Below, in pieces: positions 26,515-35,773 of a DNA stretch of 64,000 bases. This DNA comes from UBA2287 sp964479665 (GTDB taxonomy: Bacteria > Bacteroidota > Bacteroidia > Bacteroidales > Tenuifilaceae), in NCBI GenBank assembly GCA_964479665.1, contig CAYZNN010000009.1, positions 1 to 64,000 on the forward strand, in the 5' to 3' direction. A program made the position numbers and the translations under genes. Within the stretch, counting starts at the first letter, position 1. The number at the start of each line of letters is the position of its first letter. A model generated the notes under the pieces. The model was given only the letters and a program-made list of their open reading frames with translations. It was not told where the DNA came from and searched no databases.

Positions 26515-27795
26515 CTAATCTTTTGTAATTAGTAATTGTTCTTCATACAATTTTGCGGCTTGAAGATTATCGATAAGTTCAATTAGTGAGTACAAAGCGG
26601 TTCTATTACCAGCATGCCATCCGTTTTGGGCTAAACGAGCCAATGTGTTTGAACGGTACATGTTCATCAACCAAATATTTGTTTGGTCTGGGTTTAATTG
26701 CTCAATTCCAGATTGATTTTCGATTAACCATTCGGAATTCGCTTTTTCTTGAGGACCAATTGGGGGCGCAATTATAATTGGAATGCCCAGTGCTGAGTAA
26801 AAGGTTAGTTCGCTTGGCTTGGTCCATAAAACATCGCAATTGGCTAATAGAGAGGTAAATGAATTAAAGTATTGGGTTAAGTTTTCGGAATAAACAATTT
26901 GAAAGTTCAAAGTGTTTTCGAAAAGTTCCATTTTTACTGCCGCTAAATCATTATTAATAGAACTTTTTGGTGGCATTACTATGGTAAAGGTAACCTCGTT
27001 GCTTTTAATGTTCGTAGCGAGACTTTTTGCCGCCTTTATGGCAATTCCTACTTGCGCCCCAGCTCCTCCAATAGCAAAAAGTATTTCTAGGGCATTATCC
27101 TTATTTCTTTCGCTTCTGTGCAATCGTAAACGACTGAGCCGATTTGTGTAGTTTCGTTTCGCCTCAAATTCATCGGGTCCCCCAACTAGTGTATGAGGAA
27201 GCGGGAACCCAAATAAATGAATGTTGCTCTTATTTACACCGTAACTTCTTAATCTGTTGTATGCCCTTGCACAGGGTGCGATATAGTGAATTTTTTCATT
27301 GAGATTACGAGGAACCCAAGCTCTGCTCAAATCGGAGTCGCATATCTGACATATTAACTGATTCTTTTTCTTTTTCAGACCATGATAAATAACCGGAGCA
27401 TAAAACGAAGTAATAATAAGTGGGTCTTGGGGTATTTCATCAATTTCATTGCAAACTCCCAGTTTAACAGCCAATTCAACTAGCGAAAGAGGAAGGGTTG
27501 CTCCCTTTTTGGAAAGTTTTTCAGAGTAAGGTGGAATAGCAAGGAGAGTATCCACTAATCCATGCAAAGGCCGACCAATTATTGGCAGTGAACTGTTTCG
27601 CGATACCCAATTGTATAATTTAAGGGTTCTTTGCCAAGCCCATCGATTTCCTGAAACCTCACCTATGGTTTGGCCAAGTATTAGTTGATTGACCCCAAGA
27701 ATTTCTTGCAAAGGGTAAAGTGCACGTATGTGGCCTAAACCCATTTCAGCACTTATTAGAATTGGGCCATTTGATTTGTAAGTAGTGGGTTTCAT
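26515..27795 (-). CDS. GT-B-type glycosyltransferase-like protein
   Basis: 426 residues with the outline of a two-lobed GT-B glycosyltransferase. An N-terminal glycine-containing loop is visible (SAEMGLGHIRALYP), and a C-terminal donor-binding half carries FAIGGAGAQVG near residue 240, TKPSELTFYSALGIPIIIAPPIG near 325 and QEKANSEWL. These resemble GT28/MurG-like enzymes that use UDP-sugars. It is the last of three minus-strand genes (28590, 27817, this one) separated by 5 and 21 bases. The set looks like glycolipid assembly, with a GT28 enzyme and a phosphatase or pyrophosphatase. Donor and acceptor cannot be told from the sequence. Confidence 0.75.
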   Translation of the reverse strand: MKPTTYKSNGPILISAEMGLGHIRALYPLQEILGVNQLILGQTIGEVSGNRWAWQRTLKLYNWVSRNSSLPIIGRPLHGLVDTLLAIPPYSEKLSKKGATLPLSLVELAVKLGVCNEIDEIPQDPLIITSFYAPVIYHGLKKKKNQLICQICDSDLSRAWVPRNLNEKIHYIAPCARAYNRLRSYGVNKSNIHLFGFPLPHTLVGGPDEFEAKRNYTNRLSRLRLHRSERNKDNALEILFAIGGAGAQVGIAIKAAKSLATNIKSNEVTFTIVMPPKSSINNDLAAVKMELFENTLNFQIVYSENLTQYFNSFTSLLANCDVLWTKPSELTFYSALGIPIIIAPPIGPQEKANSEWLIENQSGIEQLNPDQTNIWLMNMYRSNTLARLAQNGWHAGNRTALYSLIELIDNLQAAKLYEEQLLITKD

Positions 27796-27816
27796 GTTTT
27801 GATATCTATATTTATT

Positions 27817-28584
27817 TCAAGCAGAAATGGACAATTTGTATTTTGGCTTGTTGTCTTTTTGTTCCTCTTTCTTAGCACCTTCACGTTTATTCACTTTTAT
27901 CATTTCAAACTCTAGAGTTTCCGTATTTAATACTAATGCCTGTAAGCGCCCCAATGAACAGGTACCACTATTTATGTATATTTTCTTATTGTTTAGGTAG
28001 TATGTTTTATGGCTCTCGAGTTTATGAGTGTGACCCAGTATTACTACATCGTAGTTTCGAAGCAACTTTAATGCATACTTTAGGTAGCGATACGAGTTAT
28101 ACTTTTTAGGAATTCGATTCACTTCATCATCGTATTCAACTACTCTAAAATAGAGCTTTTGAATGAAGGAATTGTGAATGGTTTTCTTGAGGATATAAAA
28201 TCCTAGAAGTCCAATGGCCCTACCGAACCTAGTGCCATTCATAAAGTCGGCATTATGGCCGTGTTCAATATATATTGTTTTACCCTTGGAGTTTGAGATG
28301 ATATGCGAATCTTTTGCAAATGGATTTAGGATATCGTGGTTACCCCTCAAGAAAATAAATCCATTCCTTTTAAAGTAGCTTATTAATTCAAAATTGGCTT
28401 TATAAACCTGCTTAAAAGTATATTTATATAGGTCGAATACGTCGCCATTAAGAACAACATTATCAATACTATACTGTTCGATTAGTTTCTCTATCTGCCG
28501 TATAAATTTTTTGGGTTTCCACCCAAATGTGCCAAAACGATCGCCACAGTCGAGATGCAAGTCGGATAAGATTAGCAAGTTCAT
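27817..28584 (-). CDS. LpxH-like metallophosphoesterase
   Basis: 255 residues with the calcineurin-type dimetal motifs in order: SDLHLD (residue 7), NGDVFD (about 46), RGNHD (about 79), EHGHNAD (about 107) and GHTHK (about 193). The arrangement resembles UDP-2,3-diacylglucosamine pyrophosphatases. Here it lies between two glycosyltransferase genes, so it may act on a nucleotide-linked or phosphorylated glycolipid rather than being the lipid A enzyme itself. The C-terminal 25 residues are lysine-rich, suggesting contact with anionic membrane. Start at ATG 28584 is 5 bases after the stop of the GT28 gene. Confidence 0.85.
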   Translation of the reverse strand: MNLLILSDLHLDCGDRFGTFGWKPKKFIRQIEKLIEQYSIDNVVLNGDVFDLYKYTFKQVYKANFELISYFKRNGFIFLRGNHDILNPFAKDSHIISNSKGKTIYIEHGHNADFMNGTRFGRAIGLLGFYILKKTIHNSFIQKLYFRVVEYDDEVNRIPKKYNSYRYLKYALKLLRNYDVVILGHTHKLESHKTYYLNNKKIYINSGTCSLGRLQALVLNTETLEFEMIKVNKREGAKKEEQKDNKPKYKLSISA

Positions 28585-28589
28585 TACAA

Positions 28590-29717
28590 CTAAATTCCGT
28601 TTAGAATGAACTGAGATAGACTTGGAGTGCCATTAGCCAGCTCTAGTGTTTCAATGTTTCTTACAAAAAACGTTTTTTTCTCCTGTTCCTCAAGAATGGT
28701 TTTTGCTGCTTTTGCCAATTTTTCGGGTTTTGGCTCATATAATCCCAACTGATTATTACATATATAATCAACGTTTCCCTTCTCTTGCTCCCATATATAG
28801 CTACTTACCAGTGGTATCTTTTTACTATGCAAAATTTCCATAAAAGTTGATGCTCCACATTTGGTTATTACAATTTCTGAAATGGCAAGTAGTTCTCTAA
28901 CATAGTCCACATACCCAAGAATTATTAGGTTCGAAAAGTTTAAATGGGTTTTTATTTTTTGAGATTGAAAAAATAGTTTTGTATTTCTACCACACACCAA
29001 AACAATTTGCGATTGCATAGCAGCTAAATTTAAAAGCAATCTTTTAGCATTTGGAATACCATCGGCTCCCCCCAATATTAAAATTACCTTTTCATTTTCG
29101 TTTATACCCAGCAACTCTTTTCTTTTTTTAACCAGTGGGTATTCTATGGTTTTCGAGAACTGCTCCCCAATGGTGAAAGGGAATACCTCAATATTGGATG
29201 AATCGATTTTTCGGATGGTAGTTAAATATTCCTTTAGTGTATTGCTGAAAACAGCAAATTTCTGATTCTTATTTAGAAACCAGATTGGATGTGCCGAAAA
29301 GGGGTCGGTAACAACCGTTAATGTAGGTATTTGTTTTCCACTTCTTTTCAAAGCCCAACGGATAGGGGCAACAAGAAAAAAATGGAATAGAACAATCTTT
29401 GACGGCCTTTCCCTGCGGATGATATTTAGTAAAATGGTATAAATAAATGCACCTACAAGAAAACTTGTAAGGTAAGCGATGGGCCTGAGTTTGTTAATAA
29501 AATATAATGATTCGAAAACCCATTTAAATTTCGTTTGAGAATTTCTATAACCATCTTCAATAATCCATTTCAGTATTTTCGATGCGCCTTCAAACCCGTC
29601 GATTAATCTAATGTCAGCTTTATTGGGTTCATTGGTTGCAATCCAATCAGAAACAGCCTTAGCAGGAGCAAGATGGCCTCCGCCAGTTTTTAAGTAAAAA
29701 AAAAGAATCTTTTCCAT
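28590..29717 (-). CDS. GT28 processive glycolipid synthase-like (MGDG synthase/UgtP family)
   Basis: 375 residues. The N-terminus has the glycine-rich acceptor motif of monogalactosyldiacylglycerol synthases (KTGGGHLAPAKAV) followed by the family's helical region. The C-terminal Rossmann half shows ILGGADGIPNAKRLL and VITKCGASTFMEILHSKKIPLV, the UDP-sugar site of GT28 enzymes. The family transfers hexose to diacylglycerol at the inner membrane. It is the first gene of the three-gene cluster and has a -7 element 17 bases upstream of its ATG. Together with the phosphoesterase and the second transferase it suggests a dedicated glycolipid. Confidence 0.85.
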   Translation of the reverse strand: MEKILFFYLKTGGGHLAPAKAVSDWIATNEPNKADIRLIDGFEGASKILKWIIEDGYRNSQTKFKWVFESLYFINKLRPIAYLTSFLVGAFIYTILLNIIRRERPSKIVLFHFFLVAPIRWALKRSGKQIPTLTVVTDPFSAHPIWFLNKNQKFAVFSNTLKEYLTTIRKIDSSNIEVFPFTIGEQFSKTIEYPLVKKRKELLGINENEKVILILGGADGIPNAKRLLLNLAAMQSQIVLVCGRNTKLFFQSQKIKTHLNFSNLIILGYVDYVRELLAISEIVITKCGASTFMEILHSKKIPLVSSYIWEQEKGNVDYICNNQLGLYEPKPEKLAKAAKTILEEQEKKTFFVRNIETLELANGTPSLSQFILNGI

Positions 29718-29733
29718 GCCTTTCTTATTGGGT

Positions 29734-29741
29734 CAAAAGTA
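29734..29741 (-). promoter_or_regulatory. Promoter -7 element of the glycolipid cluster
   Basis: TACTTTTG on the minus strand matches TAnnTTTG. The predicted start is near 29727 with a leader of about 10 bases. Confidence 0.5.
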
Positions 29742-29837
29742 TTGGCAATAGATTAACAGATTTTTTGCTAATAGTTAAGAAATTGTTTTGAATTATATTA
29801 TTTCACTTTGATTTACAAGGCCGATGGGTATGAATTG

Positions 29838-29877
29838 AAAAAGGCTCCACAACAAAAAAGTTGTAGAGCCTTTTTTT
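29838..29877 (-). terminator. Terminator of tRNA-Leu
   Basis: A 13-bp stem with one mismatch (AAGGCTCCACAAC at 29841-29853 against GTTGTAGAGCCTT at 29860-29872) closes a loop of six A's. T-runs follow on both strands, so it may work both ways. Confidence 0.85.
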
Positions 29878-29878
29878 G

Positions 29879-29962
29879 TACCCGGAGCCGGGGTCGAACC
29901 GGCACGGTATCGCTACCACTGGTGTTTGAGACCAGCGCGTCTACCAATTCCGCCATCCGGGC
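29879..29962 (-). tRNA. tRNA-Leu (anticodon CAA)
   Basis: An 84-nt class II tRNA: acceptor GCCCGGA with TCCGGGT (G-U at 1-72), D arm with GGTAGAC, anticodon stem CTGGT/ACCAG with loop CTCAAAC, a long variable arm (GGTAGCGATACC), T loop TTCGACC and discriminator A. The anticodon CAA reads TTG. CCA is not encoded. Confidence 0.95.
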
Positions 29963-29981
29963 AATTTTGATTTTCGGTCTG

Positions 29982-30013
29982 CGAAGATAAACGCTTTTTT
30001 TTTATCGCCCAAA
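29982..30013 (-). promoter_or_regulatory. Promoter of tRNA-Leu
   Basis: TTTG (30013-30010), a 20-base spacer and TATCTTCG (29989-29982), one base off TAnnTTTG. The geometry equals that of the other two tRNA promoters. Confidence 0.6.
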
Positions 30014-30067
30014 AAGTTGCAATGCTATTTTATTTACTTTGCAATGTGTTACGATTGTAAATAGGAT

Positions 30068-31987
30068 TTAACGGGCGTTACCGGCTAGTTTTGTAACAAT
30101 TAAGCTACGAAGGGTATTGTATATGCCTTCAATGTCGAGTCCGTTTTCTCTGTAGAGTTCGAGCGGAGTGCCATGTTCAATAAACCTATCGGGGAACCCC
30201 AATCGAACAATCCGATTAGTGTAAGCCCTGTCGCAAAAGAATTCAGCTACTGCACTACCAAATCCACCCTTCAGGCATCCATCCTCAATAGTAACTACCG
30301 TATTGTAACGCGATGCTAATTCTTCCAGAAGGTTTTCGTCGAGTGGTTTAACAAATCGCATATTGTATTGGGAAATCGATATGCCTTCGAGGTCGAGCCG
30401 ATCGATAGCTTCACTTACATAATTGCCAAGTGGGCCCAATGAGAGCACAACCATGTCGACTCCGTGCCGAACCAATTTCCCCTTACCCACTGCAAGCGCT
30501 TTTAATGGCGTTTTCCATTCGGGCATAATTCCATTTCCACGGGGATAGCGAATAACCCAGGGTCCATTTTCAGGGAGCTGGGCAGTATACATCATGTCGC
30601 GAAGTTCCTCCTCGTTCATGGGTGAGCAAATGGTGAGATTGGGCACTGCCCTAAGGAAGGCAATATCGTATAGACCATGGTGTGTTGGACCATCGTCGCC
30701 AACTACCCCGGCCCGGTCGAGGCAAAGTACAACCTGAAGGTTTTGGAGGGCTACATCGTGAACTACCTGATCGTATGCCCGCTGAAGAAAGGATGAGTAA
30801 ATATTGCAAAAAGGTAATTTGCCTTCAGCAGACAGTCCTGCTGCAAATGTTACTGCATGCTGTTCTGCAATGCCCACATCGAAAACCCTATTGGGCATAT
30901 TATCCATCATAAAGGTCATGGAGCAACCCGTGGCCATAGCCGGAGTAACTCCCACTATGTTTGGATTTGCTTGAGCGAGTTCCAAAAGGGTTTGCCCAAA
31001 AACATCCTGAAAACGCGGGGGAGTGGGAGTTTCGGGCTTGCTAATAATGCGTTCTCCGGTCGACTTGTCGAAAACCCCGGGAGCATGCCAAATGGTTTGA
31101 TTCTTTTCGGCTGGTTCGAAACCCTTACCTTTTACTGTTAAACAGTGGAGAATTTTGGGTCCGGGAATATTTTTTAAATCGTTAAGTACCTGAGTAAGGT
31201 AAACCACATCGTGTCCATCAATTGGACCAAAGTACCGAAAGCCTAAAGCCTCGAAGTAATTGCTCTGCTTAATGAGAGCAGACTTGAAGGCATTTTCGAG
31301 TTTTTGAACCAGATTTCTGGAGCGGGGAATGAACCGATCGATACGCCCCAGCATTTCCCATACTTCGTTTTTTACCTTATTGTATGTTTGCGAAGTGGTA
31401 ATATCAACCAAATACTCCTTAAGGGCTCCAACGTTTTTGTCAATGGCAATATTATTGTCGTTAAGGATAACCAACATGTTGGGCTTAAGCATTCCACCAT
31501 TATTAAGGGCTTCAAAGGCCATACCACCGGTCATAGACCCATCGCCAATTACAGCAATAACCTGCCTGTTTTCGTTGTTTTGTTGAGCGGCCATTGCCAT
31601 GCCAAGCGCTGCCGAAATAGAAGTGGAACTATGGCCTGTACCAAACGAATCGAAGGGGCTCTCACTTCTTTTTGGGAAGCCGCTTATGCCACCATACTTG
31701 CGATTGGTATGAAAAACATCGCGACGGCCAGTAAGTATTTTGTGGCCATATGCTTGGTGGCCAACGTCCCATACAATACGATCGTAGGGTGTGTTAAATA
31801 CATAATGTATCGCTACAGTGAGCTCCACAACCCCTAAACTAGCCCCAAAATGACCGGGATTTGAAGAAACCACATCGATTATGAACTGCCTGAGCTCCTT
31901 GCTGAGCTGAGGTAATTCTTCCAACTTCAATTTTTTTAAATCTTCCGGATTGTTAATAATTCCAAGAAGTTTTTTTTCACTCGCCAT
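30068..31987 (-). CDS. dxs: 1-deoxy-D-xylulose-5-phosphate synthase
   Basis: 639 residues, full length. It condenses pyruvate and glyceraldehyde 3-phosphate with thiamine diphosphate, the first step of the MEP pathway to isoprenoids. Seen in sequence: the N-terminal catalytic His region (NPGHFGASLGVVELT), the ThDP/Mg motif GDGSMTGGMAFEALNN and the catalytic Glu region VGIAEQHAVTFAAGLS near residue 375. The C-terminal transketolase domain has the DDGPTHHG substrate loop. The gene is followed by tRNA-Leu at 105 bases. It works upstream of the polyprenyl synthase encoded at 43909-44883. Confidence 0.98.
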   Translation of the reverse strand: MASEKKLLGIINNPEDLKKLKLEELPQLSKELRQFIIDVVSSNPGHFGASLGVVELTVAIHYVFNTPYDRIVWDVGHQAYGHKILTGRRDVFHTNRKYGGISGFPKRSESPFDSFGTGHSSTSISAALGMAMAAQQNNENRQVIAVIGDGSMTGGMAFEALNNGGMLKPNMLVILNDNNIAIDKNVGALKEYLVDITTSQTYNKVKNEVWEMLGRIDRFIPRSRNLVQKLENAFKSALIKQSNYFEALGFRYFGPIDGHDVVYLTQVLNDLKNIPGPKILHCLTVKGKGFEPAEKNQTIWHAPGVFDKSTGERIISKPETPTPPRFQDVFGQTLLELAQANPNIVGVTPAMATGCSMTFMMDNMPNRVFDVGIAEQHAVTFAAGLSAEGKLPFCNIYSSFLQRAYDQVVHDVALQNLQVVLCLDRAGVVGDDGPTHHGLYDIAFLRAVPNLTICSPMNEEELRDMMYTAQLPENGPWVIRYPRGNGIMPEWKTPLKALAVGKGKLVRHGVDMVVLSLGPLGNYVSEAIDRLDLEGISISQYNMRFVKPLDENLLEELASRYNTVVTIEDGCLKGGFGSAVAEFFCDRAYTNRIVRLGFPDRFIEHGTPLELYRENGLDIEGIYNTLRSLIVTKLAGNAR

Positions 31988-32139
31988 TACATAAAATTAA
32001 CTTGGGATAAATATATAACAAAAATAATAATTTAAAGTTGAGAATTTGAAGCTGCCCAATTAACATAAACTCAACCTAAACCTAACGGCAATTGCTGTAA
32101 AAATGATAAACTGATCCTCAAGCGAACCATAATAATTAA

Positions 32140-32147
32140 TATATTTG
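32140..32147 (+). promoter_or_regulatory. Promoter -7 element of the OmpA lipoprotein gene
   Basis: TATATTTG matches TAnnTTTG. It predicts a start near 32154 and a leader of about 27 bases to ATG 32181. Confidence 0.5.
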
Positions 32148-32180
32148 CTCGAGTTATTAATTCATGCAAAAACCTTGGAA

Positions 32181-33206
32181 ATGAAAAAAACAGTTCTAAT
32201 TATTCCCATTGTAACGGTTGCTATCCTTTTTTCTTGTGTTCCTGCTAAAGAGTTTCAAAACCTTCAGGATCAGAATCAGAAGTGCGAGGAAGAGCGCGAA
32301 AGATTTTCGATTGAAAATGATGGGCTAAACGTTAAACTCACCGAGGCCAATGCCAAAATTCGGGTTTTCGACAAAGAATTGGAGCAGTTGAAACGCGATA
32401 GCGCTACAAGGGTAATTGAGCTAATTAGGTTGAAAGAAGATAACGACAGGCTTAGTAGTCGATATGCTGAACTTCAGCAGGTACAGGAAGGTTTTGCCAG
32501 TGGAAATCAAAAGGAAACCCGAAGAATTCTTGCACAACTGCAGGCAACCCAAGAGGAACTTCAGATCAAGGAGGACGCATTAAAGGAGCTTGAGCGAAAG
32601 TTGAATAATAGAAGGAAGGAGCTGGATGAGTCCATGGCTAAATTCAATGCCATGAAAGCCGATCTCGATGAAAGAAATGCCCGACTTATAGAATTGGGAA
32701 AAATACTCGCCAGAAAGGACTCTGCCGTTACAGCGCTACGAAGAAGGGTTTCCGATGCACTTTTCGGGTTCGAAGGCAAGGGCTTGAGCGTTAAAATTCA
32801 AAATGGTAAAGTATACGTTTCGCTCGACGAAAAATTGCTTTTTAAATCGGGAAGCCATGCTGTTGAGACAAATGGAGTTACTGCATTAAAGCAGCTTATT
32901 CCCGTTTTAGAGCAAAATAGGGATATTAACATAATGGTGGAGGGGCATACCGACGATGTTCGATTCCCTGCACGAGGTGAATTGCTCGATAATTGGGACT
33001 TAAGTGTAAAACGGGCAACGTCGATTGTGCGAATTCTATTAACCAATTCCAGAATCGATCCCCAGCGTATTACAGCATCGGGCCGAAGCGAATTTCTACC
33101 TGTCGATCCAGCCAAAACACCTGAAGCCCGTCAGAAAAACCGACGGACCGAAATTATTTTAACCCCAAAACTCGACGAAATTCTTGATTTACTGGAGGCA
33201 AACTAA
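32181..33206 (+). CDS. OmpA-family peptidoglycan-binding lipoprotein
   Basis: 341 residues from the ATG that opens the lipoprotein signal (MKKTVLIIPIVTVAILFSC, Cys19). A long charged coiled coil (about 30-190) is followed by a C-terminal OmpA-like domain (about 215-330). The peptidoglycan-binding core is visible as VEGHTDDV and NWDLSVKRATSIVRIL, with RQKNRRTEI near the end; the Asp and Arg that hold mDAP are present. It should span from the outer membrane to the cell wall, acting as a non-covalent tether. A TTG or ATG further upstream would add residues before the signal peptide and is not favoured. The hydrolase gene follows 39 bases later. Confidence 0.92.
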   Translation: MKKTVLIIPIVTVAILFSCVPAKEFQNLQDQNQKCEEERERFSIENDGLNVKLTEANAKIRVFDKELEQLKRDSATRVIELIRLKEDNDRLSSRYAELQQVQEGFASGNQKETRRILAQLQATQEELQIKEDALKELERKLNNRRKELDESMAKFNAMKADLDERNARLIELGKILARKDSAVTALRRRVSDALFGFEGKGLSVKIQNGKVYVSLDEKLLFKSGSHAVETNGVTALKQLIPVLEQNRDINIMVEGHTDDVRFPARGELLDNWDLSVKRATSIVRILLTNSRIDPQRITASGRSEFLPVDPAKTPEARQKNRRTEIILTPKLDEILDLLEAN

Positions 33207-33245
33207 GCAGTTAACCCATAGAATTGAACTTAAAAACCCATTGCC

Positions 33246-34403
33246 ATGAAAAGAAAACATATACTTTTTGTTCTGATTCTCCTATTTGGGGCCATTGGGG
33301 TTTACCTTGCTGTGCCTCAAAATCATTACATTGTTCGGGCTCTCATTCACCAGAAACCCGACATAGATGATTATAAAATATTTGCCAACAGAACTATTGA
33401 GAAGGGAGCGCCACAACCCTGGCAATTGCATCCAATGTATAATTCGTACGACCTTACGCTCGAAGAGCGAATTACTTTAGAAGGGTATAAAACCGTTGCC
33501 TTTTTGGTAGCTCGCGACTCACAGTTGCTGTGGGAGGCATACTGGGATGGATACGGAACAGAGTCGCTATCGAATTCATTTTCAATGGCCAAAAGCATTG
33601 TGAGCTTGCTAATTGGCTGTGCAATCGACGATGGCTTCATAAAAAGCATCGATCAACCAATTTCCGATTTTATACCCGAATTTAAAAGCGACGAGAGAAA
33701 CAATATTACCATAAGGCAGGTGCTTCAAATGAGTTCGGGATTAAGTTGGGATGAAGCATATGCCAGCCTTTTTTCAATAACAACCAAGGCTTACTACGGA
33801 AAGGATGTCCGTTCGTTGGCTGTTAATCAGAAAGTAATAGCAGAACCGGGCAAAGCTTACAACTACCTGAGTGGCGACACACAGTTGTTGTCGCATATTG
33901 TTGCTGTAGCAACAGGAAAAACCCTCAGCCAATACGCATCAGAGCGTATTTGGAAACCTATTGGTGCAGAGCATGATGCCCTTTGGAGCCTTGATAGGGA
34001 AGGGGGGTACGAAAAAGCATACTGCTGCTTCAATTCCAATGCGCGCGATTTTGCCCGATTAGGGAGGTTAATGCTTCACAGAGGTAATTGGGGTGGAGAA
34101 CAAGTTGTATCCCAGGAGTATGTCGATTTGGCTCTTGCCCCAGCCAGTCATCTTTCCGACCCCGAATTGGGAGGTAAGCTAAATCAGCGGTACGGTTTGC
34201 AATGGTGGTTTGTTAACCATAAGGGAATTAACGTATCGTTTGCACGGGGAATAAAGGGTCAGTACATTTTCATTGTTCCCGAGTTCAATCTTGTTGCCGT
34301 TAGGCTGGGTCATACTCGAAGCGAAGAAAGAATAGAGGGAAACCCACTAGATATTTACCAGTTTCTCGATATTGCGCTGAATATAAATAGTTCTGTGCAA
34401 TAA
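33246..34403 (+). CDS. Exported S12-family serine hydrolase (beta-lactamase/NylB-like)
   Basis: 385 residues with an N-terminal signal or anchor (residues 5-23) and a beta-lactamase-fold domain. The catalytic S-x-x-K is Ser113-Met-Ala-Lys116 in SFSMAKSIVS. The second motif Tyr-x-Ser is in NYLSGDTQ near residue 212, and ARDFARLGRL follows. YxS rather than YxN, together with SGDTQ, resembles the 6-aminohexanoate-dimer hydrolase branch more than AmpC. The enzyme may act on peptidoglycan peptides or other amides in the periplasm. It may share a transcript with the OmpA lipoprotein. Resistance activity is not implied. Confidence 0.88.
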   Translation: MKRKHILFVLILLFGAIGVYLAVPQNHYIVRALIHQKPDIDDYKIFANRTIEKGAPQPWQLHPMYNSYDLTLEERITLEGYKTVAFLVARDSQLLWEAYWDGYGTESLSNSFSMAKSIVSLLIGCAIDDGFIKSIDQPISDFIPEFKSDERNNITIRQVLQMSSGLSWDEAYASLFSITTKAYYGKDVRSLAVNQKVIAEPGKAYNYLSGDTQLLSHIVAVATGKTLSQYASERIWKPIGAEHDALWSLDREGGYEKAYCCFNSNARDFARLGRLMLHRGNWGGEQVVSQEYVDLALAPASHLSDPELGGKLNQRYGLQWWFVNHKGINVSFARGIKGQYIFIVPEFNLVAVRLGHTRSEERIEGNPLDIYQFLDIALNINSSVQ

Positions 34404-34577
34404 ATTGCAGTAGGTAAGAAACCTTGGACTTTCCAAATGGCCGTTATTTGCCCCATCAAAATCCATGTTATTTCGTTGTGTTAATTCGTGAAGAAGAATA
34501 AATAACAGGGAATCACATGGTTGATACAGGGATTCAAGAAGTGACATTTTGGATAGCCCAATTATTTTTAATTACCC

Positions 34578-35756
34578 ATGAACGATAAATTGAGAGTTAA
34601 ATTATTGGCCTTCCCTGCGGCCGATACAACCCTTTTCACACGCGCAAAAAAGAGACTTTCGAAGCTGTTTCATCAGGATCGAATAGAGTTTGTAAGCCAA
34701 CAGCCCGATATGTTGGTTTTTTTAACCGGCGGATCGGAGCGGGCTGCTTTGCATTCGCTACATAGGAACAGTTTTTATCTTATGATTGCTTCGTCTTTTG
34801 AGAACTCGTGGGCAGCAGCAACCGAAGTAAAGGCATGGATGAACCAGAGCGGAATTTCGAGCCTGCTTATCGATGAAAATGATGCCGAGGCTCATAAGGT
34901 AATTGAAGCCCTTTATAGCGTGAAGAACGGTTTGCGACGATTGAACGGGAAAAAATTCGGACTTATCGGAAAACCCTCCGAATGGCTGGTCGCATCTGTA
35001 ATCGATCCCTTCATTATTCAATCTAAATTGGGTGTTGAGCAAATCGATTTACCCTGGGAAGTGGCCAATCCATCGAACGATAAGGAAGTGGCCAGCGACT
35101 TTATGAATTTTTTTAAAAAACAGAGCTATTTAGAAGTTCATGTAGCAGGAAGGGTGTACGAGTCGTTGGTAGATGTTATTCGAAGCAACGATTTATCGGC
35201 CTTAACCATAGAGTGTTTCCCATTGGCACAGAAGTGTAACACCACAGCCTGTTTGGCTCTGTCTAAACTCTCAATGGATGGAATTCCTGCTGGTTGTGAG
35301 GGGGATACTTGCAGCATGATTGGGATGATGATTTCGAAAGAGATTTTTGGTATTGTTCCTTGGATGGCCAATGTGGCTAGTGTTAATAATTCCGGATTGC
35401 TTCTTGCGCATTGTACCGTACCAGCCGATATGTTAAGTGCCTTTTCGCTCGAAACACATTTCGAGACCGACCTTGGAGTTGCCATAAAAGGCAATTTTCG
35501 ATACAATGAAGTAACCCTATTTAGGGTCGATAGTAATTTGTCGCGGATGTTTGCAGCAACTGCACGCGTAGTTCCTTCTAAATACATAAAGGATGCTTGC
35601 AGAACTCAAGTCGTCTTTGAAATTGATGAAAAAACGAAAAATTACTTTGTCAATTCTCCTTTAGGCAATCATCACCTGGTGGTTCCAAACAATAGGTTAA
35701 AGGAACTTTGGATGGTTGCGAAAGTATTAGGAATGGAGATGATTCCGGAATACTAA
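34578..35756 (+). CDS. Short L-fucose/L-arabinose isomerase-like protein
   Basis: 392 residues. The central part resembles the FucI/AraA isomerase fold. The metal/active-site region reads TIECFPL near residue 215, followed by CNTTACLALSKL and GIPAGCEGDTCSMIG, matching the Glu and Asp/Glu ligand positions of the family. It is much shorter than classical L-fucose isomerase (about 590), lacking the N-terminal domain that closes the active site in the neighbour subunit. Natural substrates of such short relatives are mostly unknown; ketose/aldose interconversion is likely but unproven. There is no sugar kinase or aldolase gene beside it. It precedes the broken beta-helix gene by 17 bases. Confidence 0.72.
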   Translation: MNDKLRVKLLAFPAADTTLFTRAKKRLSKLFHQDRIEFVSQQPDMLVFLTGGSERAALHSLHRNSFYLMIASSFENSWAAATEVKAWMNQSGISSLLIDENDAEAHKVIEALYSVKNGLRRLNGKKFGLIGKPSEWLVASVIDPFIIQSKLGVEQIDLPWEVANPSNDKEVASDFMNFFKKQSYLEVHVAGRVYESLVDVIRSNDLSALTIECFPLAQKCNTTACLALSKLSMDGIPAGCEGDTCSMIGMMISKEIFGIVPWMANVASVNNSGLLLAHCTVPADMLSAFSLETHFETDLGVAIKGNFRYNEVTLFRVDSNLSRMFAATARVVPSKYIKDACRTQVVFEIDEKTKNYFVNSPLGNHHLVVPNNRLKELWMVAKVLGMEMIPEY

Positions 35757-35773
35757 TTTTATTAAAGTTAGAT

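Noticed and set aside
31304..31837. 177-codon open frame on the plus strand
   Set aside because: It is antisense to the catalytic region of dxs and is a shadow of its codon usage.
34347..34547. 66-codon minus-strand frame between the S12 hydrolase and the isomerase-like gene
   Set aside because: It overlaps the end of the hydrolase gene and has no promoter, terminator or domain; the gap 34404-34577 seems non-coding.
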